Shown one piece after another: positions 1-9,502 of a DNA stretch of 64,000 nucleotides. Under the pieces are notes generated by a model. That model saw nothing but the letters and a program-made list of their open reading frames with translations. It searched no databases and was not told the DNA's origin. This DNA comes from an archaeon (GTDB lineage Archaea; Nanobdellota; Nanobdellia; Woesearchaeales; GW2011-AR9). The position numbers were made by a program, and so were the translations under genes. How positions within the stretch are numbered: position 1 is the stretch's first letter; each line of letters starts with the position of its first letter. The stretch lies in contig JABHQR010000020.1 in assembly GCA_018696395.1 (NCBI GenBank), forward strand, positions 53,447 to 117,446, given 5' to 3'.

Positions 1-189
1 TCAACTCAATCAGATGAACCAGATAAACCTAAACAAAAAATGACTAAAGTAAAATTCTTACATCCAGTACCAAGATTTATTTGGAAAGATATGAAAGAGT
101 ATGGTCCTTTTGAAAAAGAAGAAATTGCAGAAGTTTTTCCAGAAATTGCTAATCTCCTTATTAGGAAAGGCCGTGCTGAAGAGGATTAA
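1..189 (+). CDS. C-terminal fragment of an archaeal GINS subunit (Gins51/GINS15-like), cut by the window edge
   Basis: Only the last 62 residues are in the window; the reading frame is open from base 1 to TAA at 187-189. After a polar linker rich in Asp, Lys and Pro comes a compact domain with VKFLHPVPRF, EYGPFEKEEI and LLIRKGRAEE. This matches the small beta-rich B domain at the C-terminus of archaeal GINS15/Gins51, which with GINS23 activates the MCM helicase at replication forks. The call rests on this one domain; the N-terminal helical domain is off the window. A different protein carrying the same small domain cannot be excluded. Confidence 0.65.
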   Translation, partial: STQSDEPDKPKQKMTKVKFLHPVPRFIWKDMKEYGPFEKEEIAEVFPEIANLLIRKGRAEED

Positions 190-217
190 GTGGATTAATA
201 ATTTATTTTATCGAAAC

Positions 218-230
218 ATATATAATATAA
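218..230 (+). promoter_or_regulatory. TATA-like promoter element upstream of the 279 gene
   Basis: An A/T-only stretch (ATATATAATATAA) lies about 50 nt before the ATG at 279, in the gap after the GINS stop codon. Its placement predicts transcription starting near 245-250 for the two-gene surface-protein unit. No clear BRE could be assigned. Confidence 0.4.
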
Positions 231-278
231 AATTACTTCTATAATAATTTGATGTTAATTAAAAAAGAGAATATTTAG

Positions 279-1817
279 ATGTTAAAAAATAAAGGACAAG
301 TTACTGTCTTTATGATATTAGGTATTGTAATTTTGTTAGCTGTAGGTTTAGTTCTATATTTGGGCACCATCAACATGGTATCTGATCTGACTATTAATCA
401 AAACTCATTAAATAGTTATGTCAGTCATTGTTTATCTTCTAGTTCTGTTGAAGCAATAAATTATGTGTTTTTGCATGGCGGAAATTATGAAAATAATTCT
501 AAGCATTTGGGAGAGATGAATTTACCTTATGTTTATTATGAAAATGAGATTTTATTAAATAACCTTAACATGATCGAAGAACAAGTTTCTTTAGGTATTG
601 AAGATTATTTTATAGAATGTATTGATGACTTTTCACCCTACAATGAAAGTATTGAAAATATTGAATATTCTGAACCATTAGTAAATGTTGAATTTAGAAG
701 TCAAGAAACTTTAATTGAGTTATATTTTCCGATTAAAATCTCCCAGGGGTTATCAGTAGAAGAGATTAAAGATTTTAGTTTAGAATTACCATTAGATTTT
801 GTTTCTAAATATGAAATAATTGAATTAATAGTTGAAGAATATTATTCTGACCCCACTAATCTTAATTTAGGATATTATTCAAATTTGTTATATCAAGATG
901 ATTATTCTCTTTCAGTAATTCAAGGAGAAGATAATGACAATAAATTACAATCTAACCCAGATTATAGCATCATTTCTTTAAATTATGGGTTTGAACTCGA
1001 AGATGAACCATTAATCTTTCTTTTACTCTTAGATTATGAATATTCATCAATTGATGATTATACTAACCTATGTAACAATTCAGAAATAAAAATTGAGATA
1101 TCACAAGTTGAAAATTCAGGAAGTGGAAATAGTCAAAATTTAATTTATTATAATGAAAATGTTTTTGAAAATTTAGCTATAATCAATTCTAATGAACTAA
1201 GTTTGTTTGTGAATAGTGAGTCTAATAATAAACAAGATGGATTAATTGTCACTAAAGGAGATGGTTATTTGCATTTTTTATTAGAAGGTGGACAAACTGT
1301 TGATGATTTAGAGATCATGGATTTTGAGATTAGTGCTAATAATCTTTCTTTTATTAAAATTGTAAATGATGAAACTAACCCAGTTGAAAATTATAATGAT
1401 GGTATTTCAGATGACGTAGCATATCAAGATGAAATTTCAATAAATTTAGAATTAAATTCAGTTTCAGCTAAATTAAGAGTTACAAGTAATGATGATGCAT
1501 TTTATTTGTATTATTCCTGTGAAGATAATCTTTTTCTAGAAGATTATGGTGACTTCGTCCCATTAAATTTAAATGCTGTTGATGAGATAAATATTACCCT
1601 TGATGAAATTTATGAATATCAAATTGATGCTGAAGGTATAAACTTAACTTATGATGTTGATTCAGAATATATTGATATTGATTCAGATACAGGGATATTA
1701 AGTATAGACCCTTTAAATTTTGGAGAAGGACAATTTTTATATTATGTTTATGTTGAAGACGCATATAATGACTCTTCAATTGCACCACTGATATTAAATA
1801 TAAACTTAAGTGATTAA
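279..1817 (+). CDS. Anchored surface protein with pilin-like N-terminus
   Basis: 512 residues. The N-terminus has positively charged residues, then KGQVTVF and a single hydrophobic helix (about residues 8-28), resembling the class III (prepilin/archaellin-type) signals common in DPANN surface proteins. The rest is acidic, rich in Asn, Asp, Ser and Tyr, with few Cys, as expected outside the membrane. The last ~80 residues read as one beta-sandwich, with DVDSEYIDIDSDTG and an ending like cadherin/Ig-type repeats. The stop overlaps the GTG start of the next gene by 8 nt, so the two are probably co-translated and may act together at the surface. Function unknown. Confidence 0.6.
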   Translation: MLKNKGQVTVFMILGIVILLAVGLVLYLGTINMVSDLTINQNSLNSYVSHCLSSSSVEAINYVFLHGGNYENNSKHLGEMNLPYVYYENEILLNNLNMIEEQVSLGIEDYFIECIDDFSPYNESIENIEYSEPLVNVEFRSQETLIELYFPIKISQGLSVEEIKDFSLELPLDFVSKYEIIELIVEEYYSDPTNLNLGYYSNLLYQDDYSLSVIQGEDNDNKLQSNPDYSIISLNYGFELEDEPLIFLLLLDYEYSSIDDYTNLCNNSEIKIEISQVENSGSGNSQNLIYYNENVFENLAIINSNELSLFVNSESNNKQDGLIVTKGDGYLHFLLEGGQTVDDLEIMDFEISANNLSFIKIVNDETNPVENYNDGISDDVAYQDEISINLELNSVSAKLRVTSNDDAFYLYYSCEDNLFLEDYGDFVPLNLNAVDEINITLDEIYEYQIDAEGINLTYDVDSEYIDIDSDTGILSIDPLNFGEGQFLYYVYVEDAYNDSSIAPLILNINLSD

Positions 1818-4071
1818 AAAAATGGGCCAGAAAAATAATTTAAAATTTTTAGTTGTAATTTTAATATTTTTATTTTCTGTTACATTTATTGTTGCACAAG
1901 TAGTACCAGCAAGTACAACTGAAGTTGATTGGTATAATGAAGATCAATTTTATGATAATTTTGCAAGTGACCCTTATTCTGCATTTGAATATAATCAAGA
2001 TATGGCCTGGTCCGCAATGTATAATGACCCCAATATTATGGCAACAAATCCAGATGCTATGTTAGCTGCCTTTGAAAATAATCCAGCTCAAGCAATAACA
2101 GTAATTAATGATAACATTGAAAATAATAATGTTAATGTATTACAAAAAGAGTATATAAATTCAGATGGAGAAACTATAATTAATGAAAATTATGATTTAT
2201 TAACAGAAAATTTTGAATTATCAATTATTGATGATATAAGTCTTTTAGAAGGTAATCCTGAAGCTCAAAAAGCTTGGTTAGAAAATTATGGTGTATCTGA
2301 TGAAGGGTCAACAATTTCTAGTTATGATGGTACAACAATGGTCACTGAGGGGGAGTTTGGAAGTACTTTTAATATTCTGGCGGTTGATGGAGCAACAATT
2401 TTAGAAGATGGGAGGTTAGTGTTAAGTTCCGGTTTGGAAGTTTCAAGTTCAGATGAAATTGATTTTAAAAAAGATGAACTAGGAGATTATGTGTATGAAG
2501 ATGGTCAGCAAGTTTTGGTGATCTCTGGTGGAACTGTTGATGGGTCAAATGTGGAGATATCTGAGATTGGAAAAATAGAATTTACAGATGCTATTTTACA
2601 ATTAGATGATGTTACTTACCAAGGAGATTTTATCTATCAAGAAAATGATAAAGGAATTTCTATATCAAGCATGGAGGGTTATGTTGATAGATATACCAAC
2701 AAACCTTATGTGAAACAATGTAGTTTTAAAGGTACAATAATTGACCCTGAAACTGGAAATTATAAAAGTTTAATCTTAAAAGGTAATGTTGAATTAAAAA
2801 CAAATTATGCGACCCTTAATGTTGAGGGAGATGAAGATACTGAAGTTTATTATATTCAAACTTTATATCGTTCTAATGGTGAACATTTTTGCCAGGATGA
2901 ATATTCTTGTATTATTGATGTAACAAGAAACTCTATTTATAATGAAGAGTTTAGGCATGAACTTATTTTTGATCATGTTAAAAATAATGACGGCATTACT
3001 TTTTCAAGTAATGTATATTATTCAAAAGTAGAAGTTAATGATTTAGATTCAGGTTATGTTAATTATATATCATTATCAGATTCTGGTTCAATTGAAAGTA
3101 AAATTGTTGTGAAAAAAAATGGAGAAATTCATGTGTTTGGTGATTTAAAAGAAACAAATTCTGGAAGGTTTGATGTTGAATATTACACTGAAGAATCTTG
3201 TGCTGCCGATGGTTGTTCACGAAAAAAACACCATTTTTCAACAGATGAACATTTAAAAAGTGATGTGGCAGATTACTTTTCAGAAGGGTTAATTGATAAA
3301 GCATTAAGTTCTTTTGATGGAACTGATTCTGAAGAAGTTGGATTTGTTACTTGTACCCAAGGTGTAGATTGTGAAAGAAAATTTGCTGAAAGTTTTGGAC
3401 AAGTTATAGGTGTGCCAGAAGGTTCTAATGCTAGAACTACCATCATAATCACAGGAGATAATCCAACTTCAGCTGAAGCATTAGAAGATTGGTGTGAAAT
3501 TAATGGAGGATGTTATATCATGAATAGTCGTGATATGCCTGAAACTACTTCGAGTGAAAAATTAGTAGTTACAGGCCATCATTTTGGGGGAGATGAATAT
3601 ACTGATGAAATATGGAGAGATCCAGATTCGGCTGTTAAAGGAACACATACACCAATTGATGTTATTGAATATTCTGATTTTCCTAGTGGGGATGTTACTG
3701 GATTATATTTTAGTGCTTGTAATACAGTGGTCCCATTATCAAGAGATGATGCATTAGAACCAGTATTAGGATTATTTTATAAATATGAAAATTTGGAAGT
3801 TGTTCAAGGAACAACAGGAGCAGCACCATTAGTAGAAAAGTTTAAAGGAAATAATCCTCTGACCAGTGGAGAAATTAATTTACCTGATAATTTAGAAGAA
3901 ATTAAAGATTTACAGTTTAGTACCGGTGATCCTAGAATGCCAAACCATAGAGCTTGGTATTATAAAACCGATGATACCCTATATTATACTACTGATGGAC
4001 ATCAATCATCTCTTGATAAAAAGGAAAATCAGATAGAATTAAGTCCTGCATTAGCAGATGCAGATATTTAA
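1810..4071 (+). CDS. Large exported protein with caspase/CHAT-like His-Cys signature
   Basis: 753 residues from GTG 1810 (an ATG at 1822 is the alternative start). A signal peptide or anchor spans about residues 11-29. A long Asn/Asp/Ser-rich beta-type region follows. Near the C-terminus come ARTTIIITGDNPTSAEAL, LVVTGHHFGGDEY (His590/His591) and LYFSACNTVVP (Cys637). A hydrophobic strand ending in His, then a strand ending in SACNT about 46 residues later, is the catalytic layout of CHAT/caspase-fold (clan CD) peptidases. The protease call is inference; structure prediction would test it. It overlaps the pilin-like gene upstream. Confidence 0.55.
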   Translation: MIKKMGQKNNLKFLVVILIFLFSVTFIVAQVVPASTTEVDWYNEDQFYDNFASDPYSAFEYNQDMAWSAMYNDPNIMATNPDAMLAAFENNPAQAITVINDNIENNNVNVLQKEYINSDGETIINENYDLLTENFELSIIDDISLLEGNPEAQKAWLENYGVSDEGSTISSYDGTTMVTEGEFGSTFNILAVDGATILEDGRLVLSSGLEVSSSDEIDFKKDELGDYVYEDGQQVLVISGGTVDGSNVEISEIGKIEFTDAILQLDDVTYQGDFIYQENDKGISISSMEGYVDRYTNKPYVKQCSFKGTIIDPETGNYKSLILKGNVELKTNYATLNVEGDEDTEVYYIQTLYRSNGEHFCQDEYSCIIDVTRNSIYNEEFRHELIFDHVKNNDGITFSSNVYYSKVEVNDLDSGYVNYISLSDSGSIESKIVVKKNGEIHVFGDLKETNSGRFDVEYYTEESCAADGCSRKKHHFSTDEHLKSDVADYFSEGLIDKALSSFDGTDSEEVGFVTCTQGVDCERKFAESFGQVIGVPEGSNARTTIIITGDNPTSAEALEDWCEINGGCYIMNSRDMPETTSSEKLVVTGHHFGGDEYTDEIWRDPDSAVKGTHTPIDVIEYSDFPSGDVTGLYFSACNTVVPLSRDDALEPVLGLFYKYENLEVVQGTTGAAPLVEKFKGNNPLTSGEINLPDNLEEIKDLQFSTGDPRMPNHRAWYYKTDDTLYYTTDGHQSSLDKKENQIELSPALADADI

Positions 4072-4108
4072 TAAAGAGATTATAGTTAAATATATCACTT
4101 AATGCAAT

Positions 4109-4828
4109 TTATTTATAAATAATTATATTAGTATCACAACCTTCTGTAGAAAATTCATAAACTTCAGACATTTCTTTATCTCTTAAAGCAATACATCCCC
4201 AAGTCCAGTCTCTACCTACACCACCACCATGAAGTTCGATGTAACTTCCTAAATCAGTATTTTGCGGTGGTATTTGACATTTTTCATTAGTTTTAAGAAT
4301 TGAATCATATTCACTTTTACTAATTAATTCAGAAGACAATCCTCTTTTTGCATCTTCAATATTTGGATAATTAATATGCAATGCTTTCCCAAATTTTCCT
4401 ACTTTTTTATGTGCAACATAAAAAATCCCTTCCGGCGTACTTCTGTCCCCCATTTTGATTTTATCACTTCTTGGGTCTGTACCTAATGAAATTGGAAAAG
4501 TATCAATTAATAAATTTCCTTGATATAATCTTAATTTTCTACTTGATTTATCCACCAAGATATATCTTGAATCTTCTTGGAAATCAAAATCATATAATTC
4601 AGGTCTTTTTAATTTTAGTTCATTAACTATTTCTAAAAGTGTCAAAGAATCGTCTAATGAGATCGCTTCTTCAAAATTTAATTGAGATCTATTTTCAGTA
4701 TTAGGTTGATAATTTAAATTTGTATTTTTAAGATAAGAATTGTCTGACAATAATACTATCCCCCCAACTATACTAACTGGAATTAATCCAGCCAAAGATA
4801 ATTGAGTTAAATCTTTTAATCTCCCCAT
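4109..4828 (-). CDS. L,D-transpeptidase (YkuD family), membrane-anchored
   Basis: 239 residues. A hydrophobic helix (about 10-27) anchors or exports the protein. The YkuD domain starts at YILVDKSSRKLRLYQG, includes DRSTPEGIFY, and ends with the catalytic motif ELHGGG...WTWGCIAL, with His200 and nucleophile Cys212. In bacteria these enzymes cross-link peptidoglycan or attach proteins to it. Archaea lack murein, so the substrate here may be a partner bacterium's wall, a protein crosslink or another amide. The gene is convergent with the exported-protein gene to its left and is apparently monocistronic. Confidence 0.85.
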   Translation of the reverse strand: MGRLKDLTQLSLAGLIPVSIVGGIVLLSDNSYLKNTNLNYQPNTENRSQLNFEEAISLDDSLTLLEIVNELKLKRPELYDFDFQEDSRYILVDKSSRKLRLYQGNLLIDTFPISLGTDPRSDKIKMGDRSTPEGIFYVAHKKVGKFGKALHINYPNIEDAKRGLSSELISKSEYDSILKTNEKCQIPPQNTDLGSYIELHGGGVGRDWTWGCIALRDKEMSEVYEFSTEGCDTNIIIYK

Positions 4829-4978
4829 ATTTATCCTAAAAAAGAGATTTTATTTAAATGTTTTCACTAATCAGGAGTAATTTTGATAAATTTATTGGTG
4901 TAATAATATTTTTTGATATTAACTAAAACACATATTTTCTACAAAATTTTAATAACTGGCACTTAATTCATTAACTTT

Positions 4979-5740
4979 ATGTCTTTCCTTAAAAAAACTT
5001 TAACTCATGATAAAACTGAAACATTCATCAATGAACAAGTAGGTGAATCGTACCATTCTTTTACTGGCGCTGTAGATGAAGCTTTGAAAAAGTATGCGGT
5101 TCCTTGTAAGATTAAAGAACTAGCAAAAACAGGAAAATTAACTATTTTAGATTATTGTTTTGGAATGGGGTACAATTCTGCAATGGCAATTGATGTTGCT
5201 CTGAAAGAAAATCCTGAATGTGAAATTGAAGTTATTGGATTAGAATACGATCCAGAAATTGTTACAAAAATTCAAGAAGTGAATCCACCAATAAAGTTCT
5301 TTCAACATTACAAAAATTTAAATCCAACAAATTTGGAATTTGTTAAAGATAACGTTAAAGTAAAATTAATTTTAGGTGATGGGAGAAAAACTGTTAAAAC
5401 TTTACCTGATAATTATTTTGATGCAGTGTTTTATGATCCATTTTCACCAAAAACTGCTCCGGAAATGTGGATAGTTGAAACATTTAAAGAGATGCATAGG
5501 GTCATGAAAGATACAGCAACCTTAGCAACATATTCTTGTGCCAGGATGGTAAGAGAGAATATGTCTGAAGCAGGATTAATTTATGATGATGGTCCAGTTG
5601 TAGGCAGACGTGGACCAGGAACTATTGCCACCAAATGGAAATTTGATTTGTGTGGTAAAGATATTGATCAACTTAATGAAGAGATTAAAGCTAAAATGAA
5701 TGATGTTAAGGAGAAACAAAATGTCAAACAAGAAAGTTGA
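4979..5740 (+). CDS. MnmC2-like SAM-dependent methyltransferase
   Basis: 253 residues. A Rossmann methyltransferase with SAM-binding motif I LDYCFGMGYNSAMA, an acidic motif II after VIGLEYD, and FYDPFSPKTAPEMW, the DPFSP signature of the MnmC methyltransferase family. MnmC2 methylates the aminomethyl group on U34 of tRNA. There is no fused FAD oxidase domain, as in stand-alone archaeal and thermophile homologues. The stop (5738-5740) lies 20 nt inside the next gene, a U32-family RNA hydroxylase homologue, so the pair may modify one tRNA site. The exact substrate is inference. Confidence 0.75.
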   Translation: MSFLKKTLTHDKTETFINEQVGESYHSFTGAVDEALKKYAVPCKIKELAKTGKLTILDYCFGMGYNSAMAIDVALKENPECEIEVIGLEYDPEIVTKIQEVNPPIKFFQHYKNLNPTNLEFVKDNVKVKLILGDGRKTVKTLPDNYFDAVFYDPFSPKTAPEMWIVETFKEMHRVMKDTATLATYSCARMVRENMSEAGLIYDDGPVVGRRGPGTIATKWKFDLCGKDIDQLNEEIKAKMNDVKEKQNVKQES

Positions 5741-7679
5741 ACTTCTTTTACCAGCAGGTAACATTAACACATTAAATGCAGCAGTAGAAAATGGTGCTGA
5801 CGCAGTATATTTTGGTGTTGGAAAATTTAATGCTAGAAGAAGGGCAACCAATTTTAATTTTGAAAATCTTAATGAAGTTGTTAATTATTGTCATCAAAAT
5901 GGAGTCAAGATTTATTGCACCATGAACATTTTAGTTAAAAATCACGAAGTTAAAGATTTCTTCAAAGACATAAAAAAAATTTATTTAGCTAATGTTGATG
6001 CAGTAATTATTCAAGAACTTTCTTTTTTACCAATTATTAAACAGAATTTTCCAGGTTTGGAAGTTCATATTTCTACTCAAGCAGCAGTAAGTAACACTTA
6101 CTTTAATGATTTGATTAAATTAGCAGACAAAGTAGTTTTACCAAGAGAGTACAGTAAAGAAGAAATACAAAAATTTATTGAAAAAACAAATCTGCCAACA
6201 GAGATTTTTGTCCAAGGAGCATTATGTTTTAGTTATAGTGGAAGATGTTTATTTTCAAGTTTTCTTGGTGGCAGAAGTGGTAATCGAGGATTATGCGCTC
6301 AACCTTGTAGAAAAAAGTATAATGGAAAATATTTGTTAAGTATGAAAGATTTGTGTTTAGTTGAAAAAATCCATGAAATGATTGAGATAGGAATTTCTGC
6401 TTTCAAAATTGAAGGCAGGTTAAGAAGTGTGAAATATGTTACTGCAGCAACAAAACTGTATCGAAAAGTTATTGATGATTATTATGCTGGAAAATTAAAT
6501 AATAATTCAGGTTTAGAAAAATTTGATTTAGAATTATACAAAGAGTTAGAACTTGCTTTTAACAGAGAATATACTGAGGGGTATTATGTTAATGACAAAG
6601 AATTAGTTTCTTCAGATAGACCAATGGGAAGAGGGATATTTTTAGGTGTTATGTTTGGAAATAATAAAATTGAATTGCAAGACGACTTAATTATTGGTGA
6701 TGGATTAGGTATCTGGTTCAAAAACAGAGTTGATGGTGCTTTGTTAAAAAAAATGGATAAAGATGGTGAAAGCATTAATGAAGCTAAAAAAGGTGAAATT
6801 GTAAAATTATTTATTCGTGCACCAACTGGAACTAAAATTTACAAAACTTCAACTCAAAAAGAAGTTACCAAAATTGAGTTTGTTAGAAATGAACCAATTA
6901 TTGTTAAGGAAAGGAAAGTTAATGAATTAGAATTGCCCAATATTGAAGTTTCAGGGGGAAAAAATGAAACTGAATTGTTAGTTAAAGTGTATTCATTACC
7001 TGACCTTATGAAATCTGTTAGTGCTGGAGCAGATAAAACGTTCTACAATATTTTTGCTAAGGATTTTTCTAATAATATGGACGCATATGTTCCAAGAATC
7101 TTATCTGACAATGATGTTGAAAAAGTATTAAACTTAATTGAATTAAAAACAATTAAAAATATATTAATTGGTGATTTGGGTGCTTACCTAGCAATTAATA
7201 AAAAGTTTGGTGACAAAGTTAAGATTTATTTAGATTATAATGTAAATATCTTTAATGACATTGATTTACAACATTATGAAAATAGTGAAAAAATAATTTC
7301 CCCTGAACTTAATTTTAACGAATTATCCAATTTTAAAAATAAAGATTTCACAGTTTTAGTTCATGGTAATGTTATTTTAATGAATACTAAATATCCTAAC
7401 TTACCAAAAAATCTTCGTGACGAAAAAAAGTTTGATTTTCCAGTAAGAAAAGAACATGATTATTACCAGGTACTTAATGCTAGAGAGTTAGGATTATATT
7501 CTAAAATTTTGAAACTGAAAAATATCGGTGTGAATAAATTCTTTTTAGATTTAGATAGTAAATTAAATTGTGATATCAAGAAAATTGTGAAAACATATCA
7601 TTCGATTCTGAATGGAAAAGAAGTTTCTTACACTACTAAAAGGATAACTAAAGGACATTGGAGTTTAGGTGTCGAGTGA
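5721..7679 (+). CDS. Peptidase U32 family protein (RlhA/TrhP-like RNA hydroxylation)
   Basis: 652 residues from ATG 5721, chosen because GGAG at 5710-5713 is correctly spaced; an upstream in-frame ATG near 5700 lies deep in the previous gene. The N-terminal TIM-barrel-like domain begins LLLPAGNINTL and has GADAVYFG. The U32 signature GALCFSYSGRC, then GNRGLCAQPCR, supplies Cys residues that in TrhP/RlhA homologues support RNA C-hydroxylation with prephenate and Fe-S. Length is close to RlhA (about 650 residues). E. coli TrhP makes ho5U34 in tRNA and RlhA makes ho5C in 23S rRNA; which applies here is undetermined. Confidence 0.85.
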   Translation: MSNKKVELLLPAGNINTLNAAVENGADAVYFGVGKFNARRRATNFNFENLNEVVNYCHQNGVKIYCTMNILVKNHEVKDFFKDIKKIYLANVDAVIIQELSFLPIIKQNFPGLEVHISTQAAVSNTYFNDLIKLADKVVLPREYSKEEIQKFIEKTNLPTEIFVQGALCFSYSGRCLFSSFLGGRSGNRGLCAQPCRKKYNGKYLLSMKDLCLVEKIHEMIEIGISAFKIEGRLRSVKYVTAATKLYRKVIDDYYAGKLNNNSGLEKFDLELYKELELAFNREYTEGYYVNDKELVSSDRPMGRGIFLGVMFGNNKIELQDDLIIGDGLGIWFKNRVDGALLKKMDKDGESINEAKKGEIVKLFIRAPTGTKIYKTSTQKEVTKIEFVRNEPIIVKERKVNELELPNIEVSGGKNETELLVKVYSLPDLMKSVSAGADKTFYNIFAKDFSNNMDAYVPRILSDNDVEKVLNLIELKTIKNILIGDLGAYLAINKKFGDKVKIYLDYNVNIFNDIDLQHYENSEKIISPELNFNELSNFKNKDFTVLVHGNVILMNTKYPNLPKNLRDEKKFDFPVRKEHDYYQVLNARELGLYSKILKLKNIGVNKFFLDLDSKLNCDIKKIVKTYHSILNGKEVSYTTKRITKGHWSLGVE

Positions 7680-7781
7680 GTTTAAATACCCTGAAGAGTA
7701 GTTACACTAAGAGAAAATTATTTAAATAAGCTCTTTATTATTAATTTAAATTATAATTATTGCAATGCGAGGTAAATTAAA

Positions 7782-8675
7782 ATGACTAATATTATGGCTT
7801 ATGTTAAAAATCCAGTTGAAGGAAGCAATTCTTGTTTTGGAGTAGTAATGGCAGATGGTTTAGCTAGCACTGGTAATGAGAAGGATGGAGGATACCAAAA
7901 ACTATTCCCTATAGGAAAAAATTATTTACTTGGAACTGGCGATGGAGGCAAGATTCAATTTGTTGCAGATGAATTATATGGAAAAAATGAATTAGGTCCA
8001 GAAATTCTTAGTGAAAAATTAATTGATCTTTCAAATAAATATTTTGTTTTTGGTCAAGGAGAACAATTAAATTTCATAGTTGTAGGACCTGATTCAAAAA
8101 GAGGACTTGCAATTTATAATATATCTGCTAATAGAATTAAAAAGCCAATTTTGACAAGAGGAACATTTAGTTTTGATGGCTCTGGTTCCAGTTTTGTATA
8201 TAAGGCATTAGAAAGAGACGCTAGTAAAGGAATGTTAATTGATTATAAAAAATTGACTATTGCAGATTTATCAAGCACATTATTTGATTTTGGACATGTT
8301 GCTAAAAGAAGTTCTGGAGTAAATGATGAATTTCAATATGGTTTTATCACACCCGAAGGTAATGCTACATTAATTGATCCAAGAATTAATATAGTATACC
8401 CATTAAAGGAGTATTTAGATGAAAATAGAAAATTAAGTCCTGAATTAAAAGAAAGGAATGATAATTTCTTTAAATCATTGAATCAAGTTTTGTATGAAAA
8501 ACATATGTTAAATGTTCAAAGCAATAAAAACCTCACAGAGCTATTATCAGCTGATCCAAGTATAAGCAAAGAAGAACTAATAGCAAACTTATCTAAATTA
8601 AAAGAAGCAGTTGATAATAATAGAGATAAAATAAATGAAATGATAATGAGTTATATAAAAGAACATAATAAATAA
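7782..8675 (+). CDS. Proteasome/HslV-like Ntn-hydrolase with extended C-terminus
   Basis: 297 residues, preceded by GAGGT at about 7769-7773. Removal of Met1 would leave Thr2 as N-terminus, like the catalytic Thr1 of beta subunits and HslV. Asp25 (VVMADGLAST), Lys40 (QKLFPIGKN), the DGSGSSFVYKALE stretch and KRSSG match, in order, the Asp17, Lys33, Ser129 (GSGS) and Asp166-Ser-Gly regions of the family. The Asp of the last motif seems replaced. Beyond the fold comes a charged helical C-terminal extension (about residues 215-297) unusual for proteasome subunits. Assignment is from motifs only; ring assembly and substrate are unknown. Confidence 0.65.
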   Translation: MTNIMAYVKNPVEGSNSCFGVVMADGLASTGNEKDGGYQKLFPIGKNYLLGTGDGGKIQFVADELYGKNELGPEILSEKLIDLSNKYFVFGQGEQLNFIVVGPDSKRGLAIYNISANRIKKPILTRGTFSFDGSGSSFVYKALERDASKGMLIDYKKLTIADLSSTLFDFGHVAKRSSGVNDEFQYGFITPEGNATLIDPRINIVYPLKEYLDENRKLSPELKERNDNFFKSLNQVLYEKHMLNVQSNKNLTELLSADPSISKEELIANLSKLKEAVDNNRDKINEMIMSYIKEHNK

Positions 8676-8677
8676 AA

Positions 8678-9298
8678 TTATTTTTTCTTATTTCTCCCTC
8701 TATTTTTTACTTGTTCAAACCTTGCTAAAATAGCTTCTGCTTCAGGGAAGGTGTCCTTATACCCTTTCAAAGTATGTTCAAATATTCCTGGATAGAATTG
8801 GAAATGTTTACTTGCTAAAGCTCTGTCTAACAAAAATAAATCAACAGCTTTATCTTCAACCTTTCCTGAGAAAAATGATAAGCCAAAATCAATAACTTTC
8901 AGTTCACCACTTCTAGTTTCTTTTAAAATGTTTGAAGTAGTGAAATCACCATGAATAATATCTTTAGTATGCATTAATGCTAGTTTTTTACCAATTTCTT
9001 GTGCCAAAATTTGATAATCATCTTTAGTACTTTCATTATCAAGAACATCTCGGACTGTTTGTCCTTCAACAAAATCCATTGTAATCATCATTCTGTTATC
9101 ACAGAAATCATGTAATCTTGGACTTGGAAATTTCATATCTCCCAATTTATGTAAAACTTTAGCTTCTCGCCTAGTTCTAAACTTTCTTAAACTATCATCT
9201 AGTTGAGGTAACCGATAATCTTTACTTAACCTTTCTTTGATAACTTTATTTTTATCTCTGAAAATTTTTGCTTCTGCGCCTTGTGCTAATAGTTCCAT
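8678..9298 (-). CDS. bud32: KEOPS complex kinase/ATPase Bud32 (stand-alone)
   Basis: 206 residues. A minimal atypical kinase beginning ELLAQGAEAKIF, with lysine in KVIKERLSKDYR, catalytic loop IIHGDFTTSNIL and metal-binding VIDFGLSF, all hallmark Bud32 motifs. Bud32 works with Kae1, Cgi121 and Pcc1 in making t6A37 of ANN-decoding tRNAs. Many euryarchaea fuse it to Kae1; here it is separate. The C-terminus ends in a short basic tail. It is convergent with the Ntn-hydrolase gene, 2 nt apart. Confidence 0.92.
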   Translation of the reverse strand: MELLAQGAEAKIFRDKNKVIKERLSKDYRLPQLDDSLRKFRTRREAKVLHKLGDMKFPSPRLHDFCDNRMMITMDFVEGQTVRDVLDNESTKDDYQILAQEIGKKLALMHTKDIIHGDFTTSNILKETRSGELKVIDFGLSFFSGKVEDKAVDLFLLDRALASKHFQFYPGIFEHTLKGYKDTFPEAEAILARFEQVKNRGRNKKK

Positions 9299-9502
9299 GG
9301 TTAAATAAGAAAATCAAGCTGAGTTTAAATATGTTTTCTTTGTGATGTGGTTGGTCAAACCCTCAGTTGATACTACTAATAAGTTGTAAAACTAAAGAAA
9401 AATTTATATACTAGCTATGTTTTTTAGATGGTAGAAGCATAACTAAGACATGATATTTATTGAAATAGCATGGTTTGTGAATATAGCTTTGGAGAATATA
9501 AA

